Assembly: GCA_900318565.1 (NCBI GenBank)
Contig: ONLD01000014.1
Location: 1-56,611, forward strand
DNA length: 56,611 nucleotides
DNA from: an uncultured Bacteroidales bacterium
GTDB lineage: Bacteria; Bacteroidota; Bacteroidia; Bacteroidales; UBA932
Direction of reading: 5' to 3'
Under the pieces are notes generated by a model. It had not been told where the DNA came from and ran no database searches. It saw only the letters and a list, made by a program, of their open reading frames with translations. Shown here piece by piece: positions 1 through 7,733 of this stretch. Numbering within the stretch: the first letter of the stretch is position 1; each line of letters begins with the position of its first letter. The translations under genes were made by a program, and so were the position numbers.

Positions 1-54
1 ATCGAAAATCCGGAATCGGAATCAATAACTCGAGGGGATCGTTCAAATATGTAA
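1..54 (+). CDS. Possible C-terminal tail of an unidentified protein (partial)
   Basis: Frame 1 is open from the first base to a TAA at 52-54 and would give 17 residues ending in DRSNM. Too little is present to name a family. The only support for it being coding is position: a hairpin followed by a T run lies 8 bases after the stop, as expected for the 3' end of a + strand gene. It could equally be non-coding. Confidence 0.3.
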   Translation: MENPESESITRGDRSNM

Positions 55-62
55 ATCTCAGG

Positions 63-86
63 AGGTTATTTGGGGATAACCTTTTT
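63..86 (+). terminator. Intrinsic terminator, + strand
   Basis: Stem AGGTTAT (63-69) pairs with ATAACCT (76-82) around a TTGGGG loop, and the stem runs into five T (82-86). It would end transcription of the gene entering from the left. Confidence 0.55.
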
Positions 87-224
87 CAGTGGCCTCTTAA
101 AACGCCGGGACGATTTCTTGTAATTGATTGACTAGAAGCAGATTACATTTCACGCAAAATAAGGACACCCAAGCAGTCTGCCGGGCAGGCAGTTAAGACG
201 CCCCTACCGCGAGAGCGAACGGGG

Positions 225-248
225 AAAAACCGGCGGCATTGCCGGCTT
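225..248 (-). terminator. Probable terminator after prfA
   Basis: On the minus strand, CCGGC (245-241) and GCCGG (234-230) form a short GC stem around AATGCC, followed by TTTTT (229-225). It lies 25-48 bases past the prfA stop and would close the recG-prfA operon. The stem is only 5 bp. Confidence 0.5.
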
Positions 249-272
249 TGCCACGCCTGCCAATGGTCAGGA

Positions 273-1358
273 TTATTCCCCCGCTTCCTTGAGGCGCTCA
301 GCGTTTTCGGCAATCTGGAGCTGGTCTATGCATTCCTGGATGTCGCCGTCCATAAAGACGGGCAGGTTGTACATACTCCAATTGATGCGATGGTCGGTCA
401 CACGGCCCTGGGGATAGTTGTAGGTACGGATTTTGGCGCTGCGGTCGCCGGTGGAGACCATAGTCTTGCGCTTTGCGGCGATGCCGTCGAGGTACTTCTG
501 GTGCTCCAGGTTGTAGAGCCTTGTACGGAGCTCTTCGAAAGCGCGGTCCTTGTTTTTGAGCTGCGAACGCTCTTCCTGGCACTGCACCACCAGACCCGAA
601 GGAATGTGGGTGAGGCGCACTGCGGAATAGGTCGTATTCACGCCCTGTCCGCCGGGGCCCGAAGAGCAGAAAAGGTCGAGACGGATATCGTCCCAGCTGA
701 GGTCCACGTCAAACTCGCCCGCTTCGGGGAACACCGCCACAGAAGCCGCTGAAGTCTGGATGCGGCCCTGGGTCTCGGTCTGCGGCACCCTCTGGACGCG
801 GTGCACGCCAGACTCATACTTCATCACGCCATAGACGCCGTCTCCGCTGAGCTTGAAGACAATCTGCTTGAAGCCGCCGGAGGTGCCGGGCGCCTGGTCG
901 GTGACCTCGAGACGCCAGCCCTTGGACTCGGCAAAATGCTGATACATACGGAAAAGGTCGCCTGCGAAAATAGCGGCCTCGTCTCCTCCGGTACCGCCGC
1001 GGATTTCCACGATGGCATTCTTGGAGTCATCGGGGTCAGCGGGAATCAGCAGGAGCTTGATTTCCTGCTCGAGAGCGGGAATCCTGGGCTCAAGCTCGGC
1101 AATCTCTTCGCGGGCCATCTCCCGGAGCTCCTCGTCCTTCTCATTGAGCATAATGTCCTTGGCCGACTGCAGGTCGGAGACTACCTTCTCGTACTCGTGG
1201 CCCTTCGCGATGATGGGCTCGAGCTCCTTATAGTCCTTGTTGAGCTGGACGTACTTCTTCATATCGGACATCACTGCCGGATCCGACAGCTGGTCCTGTA
1301 TGGACTTGAACTTTCCTTCGAGGGAAAGCACCTTTTCAATCAATGTGTTCTCTGCCAT
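273..1358 (-). CDS. prfA: Peptide chain release factor 1
   Basis: Class I release factor that reads UAA/UAG in the ribosomal A site and triggers peptidyl-tRNA hydrolysis. The catalytic GGQ is at residues 236-238 (GPGGQG), followed by VNTT and the conserved ERSQ-KNK region. The stop-codon reading loop is PQT at 192-194, the PxT form of RF1; RF2 would carry SPF. The length of 361 aa is normal for RF1, and no programmed frameshift is present, as expected. It is the last gene of the operon: the upstream acetyltransferase-like gene ends 3 bases before this ATG, and a hairpin follows the stop. Methylation of the GGQ glutamine by PrmC is expected from the family, but prmC is not in this window. Confidence 0.98.
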   Translation of the reverse strand: MAENTLIEKVLSLEGKFKSIQDQLSDPAVMSDMKKYVQLNKDYKELEPIIAKGHEYEKVVSDLQSAKDIMLNEKDEELREMAREEIAELEPRIPALEQEIKLLLIPADPDDSKNAIVEIRGGTGGDEAAIFAGDLFRMYQHFAESKGWRLEVTDQAPGTSGGFKQIVFKLSGDGVYGVMKYESGVHRVQRVPQTETQGRIQTSAASVAVFPEAGEFDVDLSWDDIRLDLFCSSGPGGQGVNTTYSAVRLTHIPSGLVVQCQEERSQLKNKDRAFEELRTRLYNLEHQKYLDGIAAKRKTMVSTGDRSAKIRTYNYPQGRVTDHRINWSMYNLPVFMDGDIQECIDQLQIAENAERLKEAGE

Positions 1359-1361
1359 AGC

Positions 1362-2477
1362 TTAAGCTATTTTCTTGATATAGCAGCGACGCCTCATAAA
1401 AGGCTCGTGCTCGTAACTGTTCCAAATATTCACGGCGCTGTTGGACTCTATCTGAGGATTCGAAATCGCCCAGCGGTTGCCGATGCGCGCGGCCTTGTCG
1501 GCCATTTCCTTGTAGTACACGGCGGAGACGCCCTTGTTCTGCCACTCGGGCACGGCGCCGTTGATCATCAGGTCGGTGGTCTCGTAATTGCGGAGGGCCT
1601 TGAGCAGATGTATCCAGCCGAAGGGGAAAAGATGTCCCTTAGCCTTCTGAAGGGCCTTGGATATACTCGGGAAGGAGATTCCGAAAGCTACGATTTCATC
1701 TTTCTCGTCCAGCACCAGGCAGCTGGCCTTGTCGGAGATGAAGCGCATCGACATACGGGCTTCCTCCTCAATCTCTTCTTCCGTGAACGGGATGAAATTA
1801 TAGACCGTCTGGGAAAAACTGTCCGAATACACGTGGAAGAAATGGCGCACCAGCTCCTTGTCTTTCTTGAGCTTGTCCAGGCTTCCGAAATGCAGGTTGT
1901 AGCGCTCCTCCACAATCTTTGCGACCCGGCGGGCCTTCTCGGGCACGCCGTGGTTGGCTACCATCTTGTACTGCACCCAGTCGCACTCCTTCTCGAATCC
2001 GAGAGCCGCCATTAAATCATTGTAGTACGGGAAGTTGTAGAGGCAGTTGAAGGGCGGGATATTCTCATAGCCCTCAACCAGCATACCCTGCTTGCCGAGG
2101 GTGTTGTAGTAGAGAGGACCGTGGATTTCTTCCATACCCTGGGCGCGGGCCCAGTCTTCGGCGGCGCCGATGAGCAGTTTCGCCACCTCGATGTCGTTGA
2201 TGCAGTCAAACCAGCCGAACCTCACGCTCTTGCGGGAATAGCGCTCGTTGAAACGGGGGTTTATCATAGCGCAGATGCGTCCGACCACCCTGCCGCCGTC
2301 TTCGGCCAGCCAAAGCTTGTTGGTACAGTACTTAAGGCTCGGAGACTTGGTCAGCGAGTGAATCTGGTCCGAGTGCAGGGCCGGCACATACTGCGGGCAG
2401 TTCCTGTAAAGCTCATCCGGAAAGCGGACAAACTTCAGAAGCTGGGAACGCGATTTGACTTCTACAAGATTAAACAT
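1362..2477 (-). CDS. GNAT-like acetyltransferase-fold protein, conserved in Bacteroidota
   Basis: A 371-aa cytoplasmic protein that looks like the large GNAT-fold 'hypothetical/N-acetyltransferase' proteins of Bacteroidota. It has no signal peptide. The N-terminal half includes VGRICAMIN and GLVEGY-like stretches; the C-terminal half has NKGVSAVYYKEM followed by SNPQIESNSAVNIW, which resembles the acetyl-CoA-binding turn and the N-x-x-A-xx-x-W end of GNAT domains. The substrate cannot be told. The start MFNLVEVK (ATG at 2477) was chosen because conserved-looking protein begins there and the upstream in-frame stretch overlaps tcdA. It lies 11 bases after tcdA and 3 bases before prfA, so it is co-transcribed. 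GNAT assignment is by pattern, not by alignment. Confidence 0.7.
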   Translation of the reverse strand: MFNLVEVKSRSQLLKFVRFPDELYRNCPQYVPALHSDQIHSLTKSPSLKYCTNKLWLAEDGGRVVGRICAMINPRFNERYSRKSVRFGWFDCINDIEVAKLLIGAAEDWARAQGMEEIHGPLYYNTLGKQGMLVEGYENIPPFNCLYNFPYYNDLMAALGFEKECDWVQYKMVANHGVPEKARRVAKIVEERYNLHFGSLDKLKKDKELVRHFFHVYSDSFSQTVYNFIPFTEEEIEEEARMSMRFISDKASCLVLDEKDEIVAFGISFPSISKALQKAKGHLFPFGWIHLLKALRNYETTDLMINGAVPEWQNKGVSAVYYKEMADKAARIGNRWAISNPQIESNSAVNIWNSYEHEPFMRRRCYIKKIA

Positions 2478-2488
2478 AGCCTGCAAAG

Positions 2489-3217
2489 TTACGAATTTTC
2501 TTCCATACTGACAATATGATCCACGGCTGCCTGCGCGCACACGCACCCGAAAACAGCCGGCAGATAGGACACGGTTCCGGTCTGGGATTTCTTGTTGCGG
2601 CTCTCTTCGAGCACCACCGAACTGCGGTCGGGCTTCTCCGATGAGAACACCGCCCGGAAGCCGCTCGTGATGCCCAGACGGTGCAGGCGCTTGCGCAGCA
2701 TATGCGCCAACGGACACTGGAAGGTGCGGGAAATGTCATCCACACGCACCTTGGTAGCATCCCGCTTGGAGCCGCTGCCCATAGAGCTGACCAGGTAAAG
2801 CCCCTGCGAGAGGCAGTACTGGATAAGGGCTATCTTGGGGCTGAGAGTGTCGATGGCATCGACCACGCAGTCCGGCCTCAGGCCATCGAAAAGCGAAGCC
2901 ACGCTGCCCTCGTCAAGGTATTCCTCCAACGTGCGGAGCTCCAGCGCAGGATTTATGTCCAGCAGACGTTCCCGCATCACCTCGCACTTGGGACGCCCCA
3001 CGGTGGAGTGCAGCGCGGGAATCTGGCGGTTGATGTTGGTCTCCGACACGCAGTCGGCGTCCACGAGCACCATCTTCCCCACTCCGGCGCGCACCAGCAT
3101 TTCGGCAGCCATAGCTCCGACTCCCCCTATGCCGACCACGACCACGCAGGCATCCTGCAGTCTCCCGAGGCCCTCCTCGCCAAGCAGCATAGCGCTGCGT
3201 TCCTGCCACGACTGCAT
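2489..3217 (-). CDS. tcdA: tRNA threonylcarbamoyladenosine dehydratase (ThiF/E1-like)
   Basis: TcdA (CsdL/YgdL) uses ATP to cyclise t6A37 to ct6A in tRNAs reading ANN codons. The protein opens with an LLGEEGLGRLQ helix, then the nucleotide-binding GIGGVG loop near residues 29-34 and the VDADCVSETNINRQ segment, where the Asp and the N-R-Q residues are typical of adenylating E1 enzymes. DAIDTLSPK follows mid-protein. At 242 aa it matches TcdA rather than the longer MoeB or ThiF, and no thiamine or molybdopterin gene lies nearby. It starts 3 bases after the S9 peptidase stop and is followed 11 bases later by the GNAT-like gene. Partners CsdA/CsdE are not in the window. Confidence 0.9.
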   Translation of the reverse strand: MQSWQERSAMLLGEEGLGRLQDACVVVVGIGGVGAMAAEMLVRAGVGKMVLVDADCVSETNINRQIPALHSTVGRPKCEVMRERLLDINPALELRTLEEYLDEGSVASLFDGLRPDCVVDAIDTLSPKIALIQYCLSQGLYLVSSMGSGSKRDATKVRVDDISRTFQCPLAHMLRKRLHRLGITSGFRAVFSSEKPDRSSVVLEESRNKKSQTGTVSYLPAVFGCVCAQAAVDHIVSMEENS

Positions 3218-3220
3218 ACC

Positions 3221-5398
3221 CTACTGCATCCAGCGGCTGAGCCAGTCAAAGAAGGTGCGGTGCCAGTAGAGGGCGTTCTGCGGCTGGAGAATCCAGTGGT
3301 TCTCCTCCGGGAACACCACCAGCTTGCTCGGCACACCCATCATCTGGGCGGCGTTGAAAGCGGCCATTCCCTGCTCGTACGGGATACGGTAGTCCATCAT
3401 TCCGTGGATGCACAGGATGGGCGTATGCCACTTGGTGACCATATCCACAGGAGCGTTGGCATAGTGCCTGCGGGCGCGGGGCGTATCCGCATAAGGGGCG
3501 CCTGCCTGCTGCATTCCGCCGAAGGTCACGCCGTCTCCGGCCGGACCCTGCTCACCCTCGCGGTAAGCGTACTCCGTCAGGCCGCCGTTGTCCCAGTTGG
3601 CGAACCACATCTCTTCGGTGGTGTACCAGAGATGGCGCTCGTCAAAAATGCCGGCGTGCGCGATGAAGCAGTCGTACAGGTCTCCGTGCATACCTTCCAG
3701 CATATAGGCCGAATAGCCACCGTAGGAAGCGCCCACGCAGGCCAGCTTGCCCACGTACGGCTGGCTCTTGATGTAACGGCCTGCGCTCAGGTAGTCCTGC
3801 ATATTGAGTCCGCAGTAGTCGCCGCTGATCTGCTCTTTCCATTCCTGGCCGAAAGCGGTGGTGCCGCGGCGGTTGGGCATTATCACTATGTAGCCCTGCT
3901 GGGCCATCATACGGTAGCACCATCTGTAGCTCCAGTCCTGTGAATTGGTGCCCTGGGGACCTCCGAGCACGATTTCGATTGCCGGATAACGCTTCGACGG
4001 GTCGAACTTCGGCGGATAGAGCACCCAGCACTGCATCTGCTTATGATCTACCGTCTCCACGAAAACGCTCTCCGAGCGAGGCTCGTCAAGCTGCCGCAGT
4101 ATAGCTCCGTTGACGTCGGTAATGGGCTCGAATGCAGGAGCAGCAGGGTCCACGGCCACGAGCTCCTGGGGGAAATTGAGGCAGTAGTAGCTCGTCAGGA
4201 GCTTTCCGTCCGCGAAACCGAACGGAGAGAAGAAATCATAAGGCCAGGAGGCGGGAGTAAGGCGCGTGAGCTCGTCTTCCGGGCTGACTTTGAAAATCGC
4301 CTGCACCCCGTCGATGAGCGCCGCAAAGTAGATTTCACCATCGTGCCACACAGGAGAAGAAGCGTCACGGTCGAGTCCCGCAGCTAGCTGACGGGCTGCC
4401 CCGAACACGGGAGCGGCAGGGTCGGAGAAATCGGCGCTGCACACCATAAGTCGCTGTGCATCCGCTTCATAGCCATCGCGAGGCATCGAAATCCAGGCCA
4501 GGGTCCGGCCGTCTTCGCTCCACACCGGGTCGGTATCATATCCGCCGCCGAAAGTGACCTGGACAGTCTTGCCGCTTACGGTGTCATAGACGAAGATGTC
4601 GGTATTGGTGCTGAACGCATATTGCTTGCCGGCAAGCTTGCGGCACGAATAAGCTATGTACCTGCCGTCAGGACTCCAGTCCAGCTGCTCGACACCGCCG
4701 AAAGGCTCGGTTGGGAGCTCCCAGGGCTCTTCACCGAGCAGGTCCTTGGAGCCTTCGGGCGTAATGAGGCCTTTGCCTAAAGGCGCCACGTAACTGCGGG
4801 GGGTCTCGGTCACCCAATGGTCCCAATGACGATACATAAGGTCTTCGGTAGCATAAGCCCGGGCTTTGTCCAAAGCGGGGTCGGAATCCGAAGGCTGCTC
4901 GAGCTTGGGATTCTTTATGGTACTGGTGTAGATAACGCTTGAGGCATCGGCGGAGAGCTTGAACTCCCCTATTCCCGAAGGCACTTCGCTGAGTTTCACC
5001 TTCTTGCCCAGCTTGCTGCCTGAGAGGGGCGCCTGCCATATCTGGCCGCCCTGCACAAAATAGATTGACTTTCCGTCAGGTGCCCAGCGGGCGCAGGAGA
5101 CGCTCGCCGCATAACGGGTCAGCTGCACGGAGGAGCTGCCGTCGGCATTGCAGAGCCAGAGATTGCGGCAGCTGCGGTTCTGTGCGATATCGGTCCAGGA
5201 GACTCCGTAGAGGATACGGCTGCCGTCCGGACTGAGCTGGGGATCGCTCAGGCGTCCCAGCGACAGGAGCACTTCGGGAGTCATCACTCCGTTTTCAATC
5301 TTGATTTCCGAAGGAGCGATATATCCCTGCCCCTCATCCTGCTTTCCGCAACTCATAATCGCAACCAGTGCTAAAGAACAAACAATGTATTTTTTCAT
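3221..5398 (-). CDS. S9 family prolyl oligopeptidase-type lipoprotein (DPP-like)
   Basis: A 725-aa serine peptidase of the S9 clan, probably a dipeptidyl or acylaminoacyl peptidase. The N-terminus is a lipoprotein signal ending in IMSC, so it should be anchored in the periplasm or outer membrane. Residues about 45-420 form a WD/PD40-like propeller (LSPDGSRIL, WSPDGRYIAY, WSEDGRTLAW). The C-terminal alpha/beta hydrolase holds the triad Ser558 (GASYGGY), Asp669 (MMDYRIP) and His701 (ENHWI), plus the GGPQG oxyanion region. It sits 11 bases downstream of the DUF2207 gene and 3 bases upstream of tcdA. A role in taking up peptides is likely for a peptide-fermenting Bacteroidales member, but the exact cleavage specificity cannot be read from the sequence. 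Confidence 0.93.
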   Translation of the reverse strand: MKKYIVCSLALVAIMSCGKQDEGQGYIAPSEIKIENGVMTPEVLLSLGRLSDPQLSPDGSRILYGVSWTDIAQNRSCRNLWLCNADGSSSVQLTRYAASVSCARWAPDGKSIYFVQGGQIWQAPLSGSKLGKKVKLSEVPSGIGEFKLSADASSVIYTSTIKNPKLEQPSDSDPALDKARAYATEDLMYRHWDHWVTETPRSYVAPLGKGLITPEGSKDLLGEEPWELPTEPFGGVEQLDWSPDGRYIAYSCRKLAGKQYAFSTNTDIFVYDTVSGKTVQVTFGGGYDTDPVWSEDGRTLAWISMPRDGYEADAQRLMVCSADFSDPAAPVFGAARQLAAGLDRDASSPVWHDGEIYFAALIDGVQAIFKVSPEDELTRLTPASWPYDFFSPFGFADGKLLTSYYCLNFPQELVAVDPAAPAFEPITDVNGAILRQLDEPRSESVFVETVDHKQMQCWVLYPPKFDPSKRYPAIEIVLGGPQGTNSQDWSYRWCYRMMAQQGYIVIMPNRRGTTAFGQEWKEQISGDYCGLNMQDYLSAGRYIKSQPYVGKLACVGASYGGYSAYMLEGMHGDLYDCFIAHAGIFDERHLWYTTEEMWFANWDNGGLTEYAYREGEQGPAGDGVTFGGMQQAGAPYADTPRARRHYANAPVDMVTKWHTPILCIHGMMDYRIPYEQGMAAFNAAQMMGVPSKLVVFPEENHWILQPQNALYWHRTFFDWLSRWMQ

Positions 5399-5409
5399 AA
5401 ACTGTAATT

Positions 5410-7137
5410 TTATCTGCTTCCGCCGCCGTGACCGCCGCCGCTGAATCCGCCGCCCCCGCCGAAGGAAGAACGGCCTCCGAAGCCCCCTGAGGAGCCTCTG
5501 CCGTACCGGCCGGAGGGCGTAGAAGAAGAATATGAATAGACGGGGCGGGACGCCCTGCTGATGCTGTTGCCGAACGAATCGGAGAAAATGACCAGGTTGC
5601 CGAGATTGCGGGAATCAAAGCTTATGCCTCCAAGCTGAATCTGCGGAGCGATTTTCTCCATCTCCTTCGCCACCTGCTCCGCCATTCCGAAGACTGCGGC
5701 TACGACAAGATACTCACCCCACAGGGTCACTTCCTCGGGATAGCGTTTGTTGATGAGAGTGAAGTCCTTCAGGAACCGCTTGAAGCGCAGCGCCCCCAGG
5801 GCCCGCTCCTTACCGATGGAAGTGAACGACAAGCCCTCGTAAGAGGCGCCGCTGAATTCCAGGCAGCCGTCAGCTGAAAGATGAGACGACACATCGCTCT
5901 GAAGGTTCGAGACAAAATCCCTTACCTTGGAGCGGTGGCTGTCAGACCAGGTCTTGAACTCCTTTTCCTGCAGCACCCCGTCCTGTCCGGAGGCCTCCTT
6001 GATAAGATAGAAGAACTGTCTCTCGGAAACGGACATATACTCAAGGTCCGGATTCTGTCCGAAATGGAATTCTTTCTTGCCCTCAGCATCCGCTGTCATA
6101 GTCAGCACGCCGTGCTGCATCATCCTGAGAAGGAAAGCGGAGACCACGCTGTATTTCTTGTCATCTTCCCCGCCCAGATGCGAAGCCACATAATAAGTCT
6201 GGAGTATATCGCCGCCAAAAGGCAGGTCCCTGGTCCAGCCCGGGTCGGACGGGACCGACTTCAGGCCGAAAATCCTCTTGTAGCATTTCCTTTTCTCCCG
6301 CCTGCTGGTCTTGGGCCGGAAGAAATTTTTCAGGAAAACCCGCCACATAACCCAGGCGGTGAACAGGGATCCGATAAAAGTAGCGAAGGGGTCGTTCTCC
6401 TCTTCATTTGCATCCTCTTCGAAATGAGAGCCCTCTCTGGCTTTTTCCAGTACCGAGTCAAAATCGGTATCCCGCACGCTCTGGGAGTCGAAAATACCTT
6501 TGTCGAAACGCACGAGCAGGATGAGGGAAGATTCGCGGGAAAAAGCCTCGTCGGATTCAGCGACCACAGTCCCGTCCGCGGTCCAGCCGACGGTCCCGCT
6601 GTAGCCGAAAGCCCAGATATTGGAGTTTTCATCGCTAAGAGCCACGGGAGAGGTAAGTTCTACCCGCACGTGCTGCGGACCGGCGGAGAGCTCATCGGAG
6701 ACGAACTGCATATGCAGCATATCGAAATCATTGAGCGTCTTGACTGCATTGGTCATCTCATAGCTGACCGTAAAGACGTGCGGGCCGTAAGAGCCCACGC
6801 CCCAGCATATTTCGTATCCACGGCCGGTGCGGTGCAGGCCGCACTTGCCCGCTTTCTGCGCAAGGCTGCGGTCCACGTCCCAGGAGCCTTCGTCGAAGTA
6901 CTCCAGTCCGGTCTCGTCGGTGACGCCGAGGCCGCGGATGGAAATATCGCCCAAATTCTCCCGGACAAGGTACCACTCCGTACCTGAAGCCACCACCACG
7001 TCCCAGCGCTCCACGATACGGGCAGTTCCGTCTTCAGAAAGCGAAACACGTATGTCTATGTCCCGGATTGCAGGCTCATAGGCATACGCAGATATGGTGC
7101 TCACTAGTAAAAGGAGCAGGACAGGCAGCTTTCTCAT
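5410..7137 (-). CDS. DUF2207 membrane protein with Gly/Ser-rich C-terminus
   Basis: A 575-aa protein with a cleavable signal peptide (hydrophobic, ending SAYAYEP), a long periplasmic beta-rich N-terminal part (residues about 20-240) typical of DUF2207, a membrane segment around ATFIGSLFTAWVMWRVF, then a basic stretch (RPKTSRREKRK) and a cytoplasmic part. The last 40 residues are low-complexity Gly/Ser/Phe with repeated GGGG and GGHGGG; such tails are common in this family and in TPM-domain proteins. It follows lemA by 12 bases. LemA next to DUF2207 is a recurrent pair in bacteria, which suggests a shared envelope function; the biochemical role of the family is not known. Confidence 0.88.
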   Translation of the reverse strand: MRKLPVLLLLLVSTISAYAYEPAIRDIDIRVSLSEDGTARIVERWDVVVASGTEWYLVRENLGDISIRGLGVTDETGLEYFDEGSWDVDRSLAQKAGKCGLHRTGRGYEICWGVGSYGPHVFTVSYEMTNAVKTLNDFDMLHMQFVSDELSAGPQHVRVELTSPVALSDENSNIWAFGYSGTVGWTADGTVVAESDEAFSRESSLILLVRFDKGIFDSQSVRDTDFDSVLEKAREGSHFEEDANEEENDPFATFIGSLFTAWVMWRVFLKNFFRPKTSRREKRKCYKRIFGLKSVPSDPGWTRDLPFGGDILQTYYVASHLGGEDDKKYSVVSAFLLRMMQHGVLTMTADAEGKKEFHFGQNPDLEYMSVSERQFFYLIKEASGQDGVLQEKEFKTWSDSHRSKVRDFVSNLQSDVSSHLSADGCLEFSGASYEGLSFTSIGKERALGALRFKRFLKDFTLINKRYPEEVTLWGEYLVVAAVFGMAEQVAKEMEKIAPQIQLGGISFDSRNLGNLVIFSDSFGNSISRASRPVYSYSSSTPSGRYGRGSSGGFGGRSSFGGGGGFSGGGHGGGSR

Positions 7138-7149
7138 AGGAGCGGGAAA

Positions 7150-7701
7150 TCAAATCTTGAGCGAAGGCATATCCTTCTTGGATGCGTCTTCCTTGAGGTA
7201 TTCCTTTTCGGTAAAATGGAAGATGGAAGCCACTATGCTGTCCGGAATCTGGCGGGTGAGGCGGTTGTAGCGGGTCACGGAATCATTATAGACCATACGG
7301 CTCATACGCACCTGGTTCTCGTAGGTGTTGACTGAATCCATAGTCTTCACGTACATTGCATCGGCCTTGAGGTTGGGATACTGCTCCGCCACGAGGGAAA
7401 TACGGGACATCACGCTGGTGATGAGGTCTTCCTGGGCCTGGGCCTCGGCGGCGGTGCTGTTGGAACCGATGGCTGAACGCGATGCGATAACATCCTTCAA
7501 GGTATTGTATTCGTGCTCGTTGTAAGACTTGAGCAGTTCCACGAGGCCTGTCAGGGCATCCCAGCGGCTGGACTGTTGGACGCCGATCTGGCTCATAGCG
7601 TTTTTGGTGAGCTCTTCGGCATTTACGAGTTTGCGCTGGGCGGAAATAATCCAGAGCACAATAAGCACGATGACGGCGATGACGATAACGGTTGTAAGCA
7701 T
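7150..7701 (-). CDS. lemA: LemA family membrane protein
   Basis: A 183-aa protein with one N-terminal transmembrane helix (MLTTVIVIAVIVLIVLWI) followed by the LemA four-helix domain. Recognisable pieces are AEELTKNAMSQIGVQQSSRWDAL, LVELLKSYNEHE near residues 50-62, the ISLVAEQYPNLKA motif near residue 105, and the ending in VRMSRMVYNDSVTRYN, all characteristic of LemA. It lies 32 bases after recG and 12 before the DUF2207 gene. A sequence one base off the Bacteroidota -7 box (TATCTTGC) lies about 19 bases upstream of the ATG, so it may have a weak promoter of its own. Function unknown; probably envelope related. Confidence 0.93.
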   Translation of the reverse strand: MLTTVIVIAVIVLIVLWIISAQRKLVNAEELTKNAMSQIGVQQSSRWDALTGLVELLKSYNEHEYNTLKDVIASRSAIGSNSTAAEAQAQEDLITSVMSRISLVAEQYPNLKADAMYVKTMDSVNTYENQVRMSRMVYNDSVTRYNRLTRQIPDSIVASIFHFTEKEYLKEDASKKDMPSLKI

Positions 7702-7733
7702 AATACTGTATTTTTTTGCAAGATAGTAATTTT

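Noticed and set aside
801-2015. Long open frames antisense to prfA and the GNAT-like gene, and similar ones antisense to other genes
   Set aside because: They lie wholly opposite well-identified genes, have no family features or signal peptides, and are expected by-products of GC-rich codon use.
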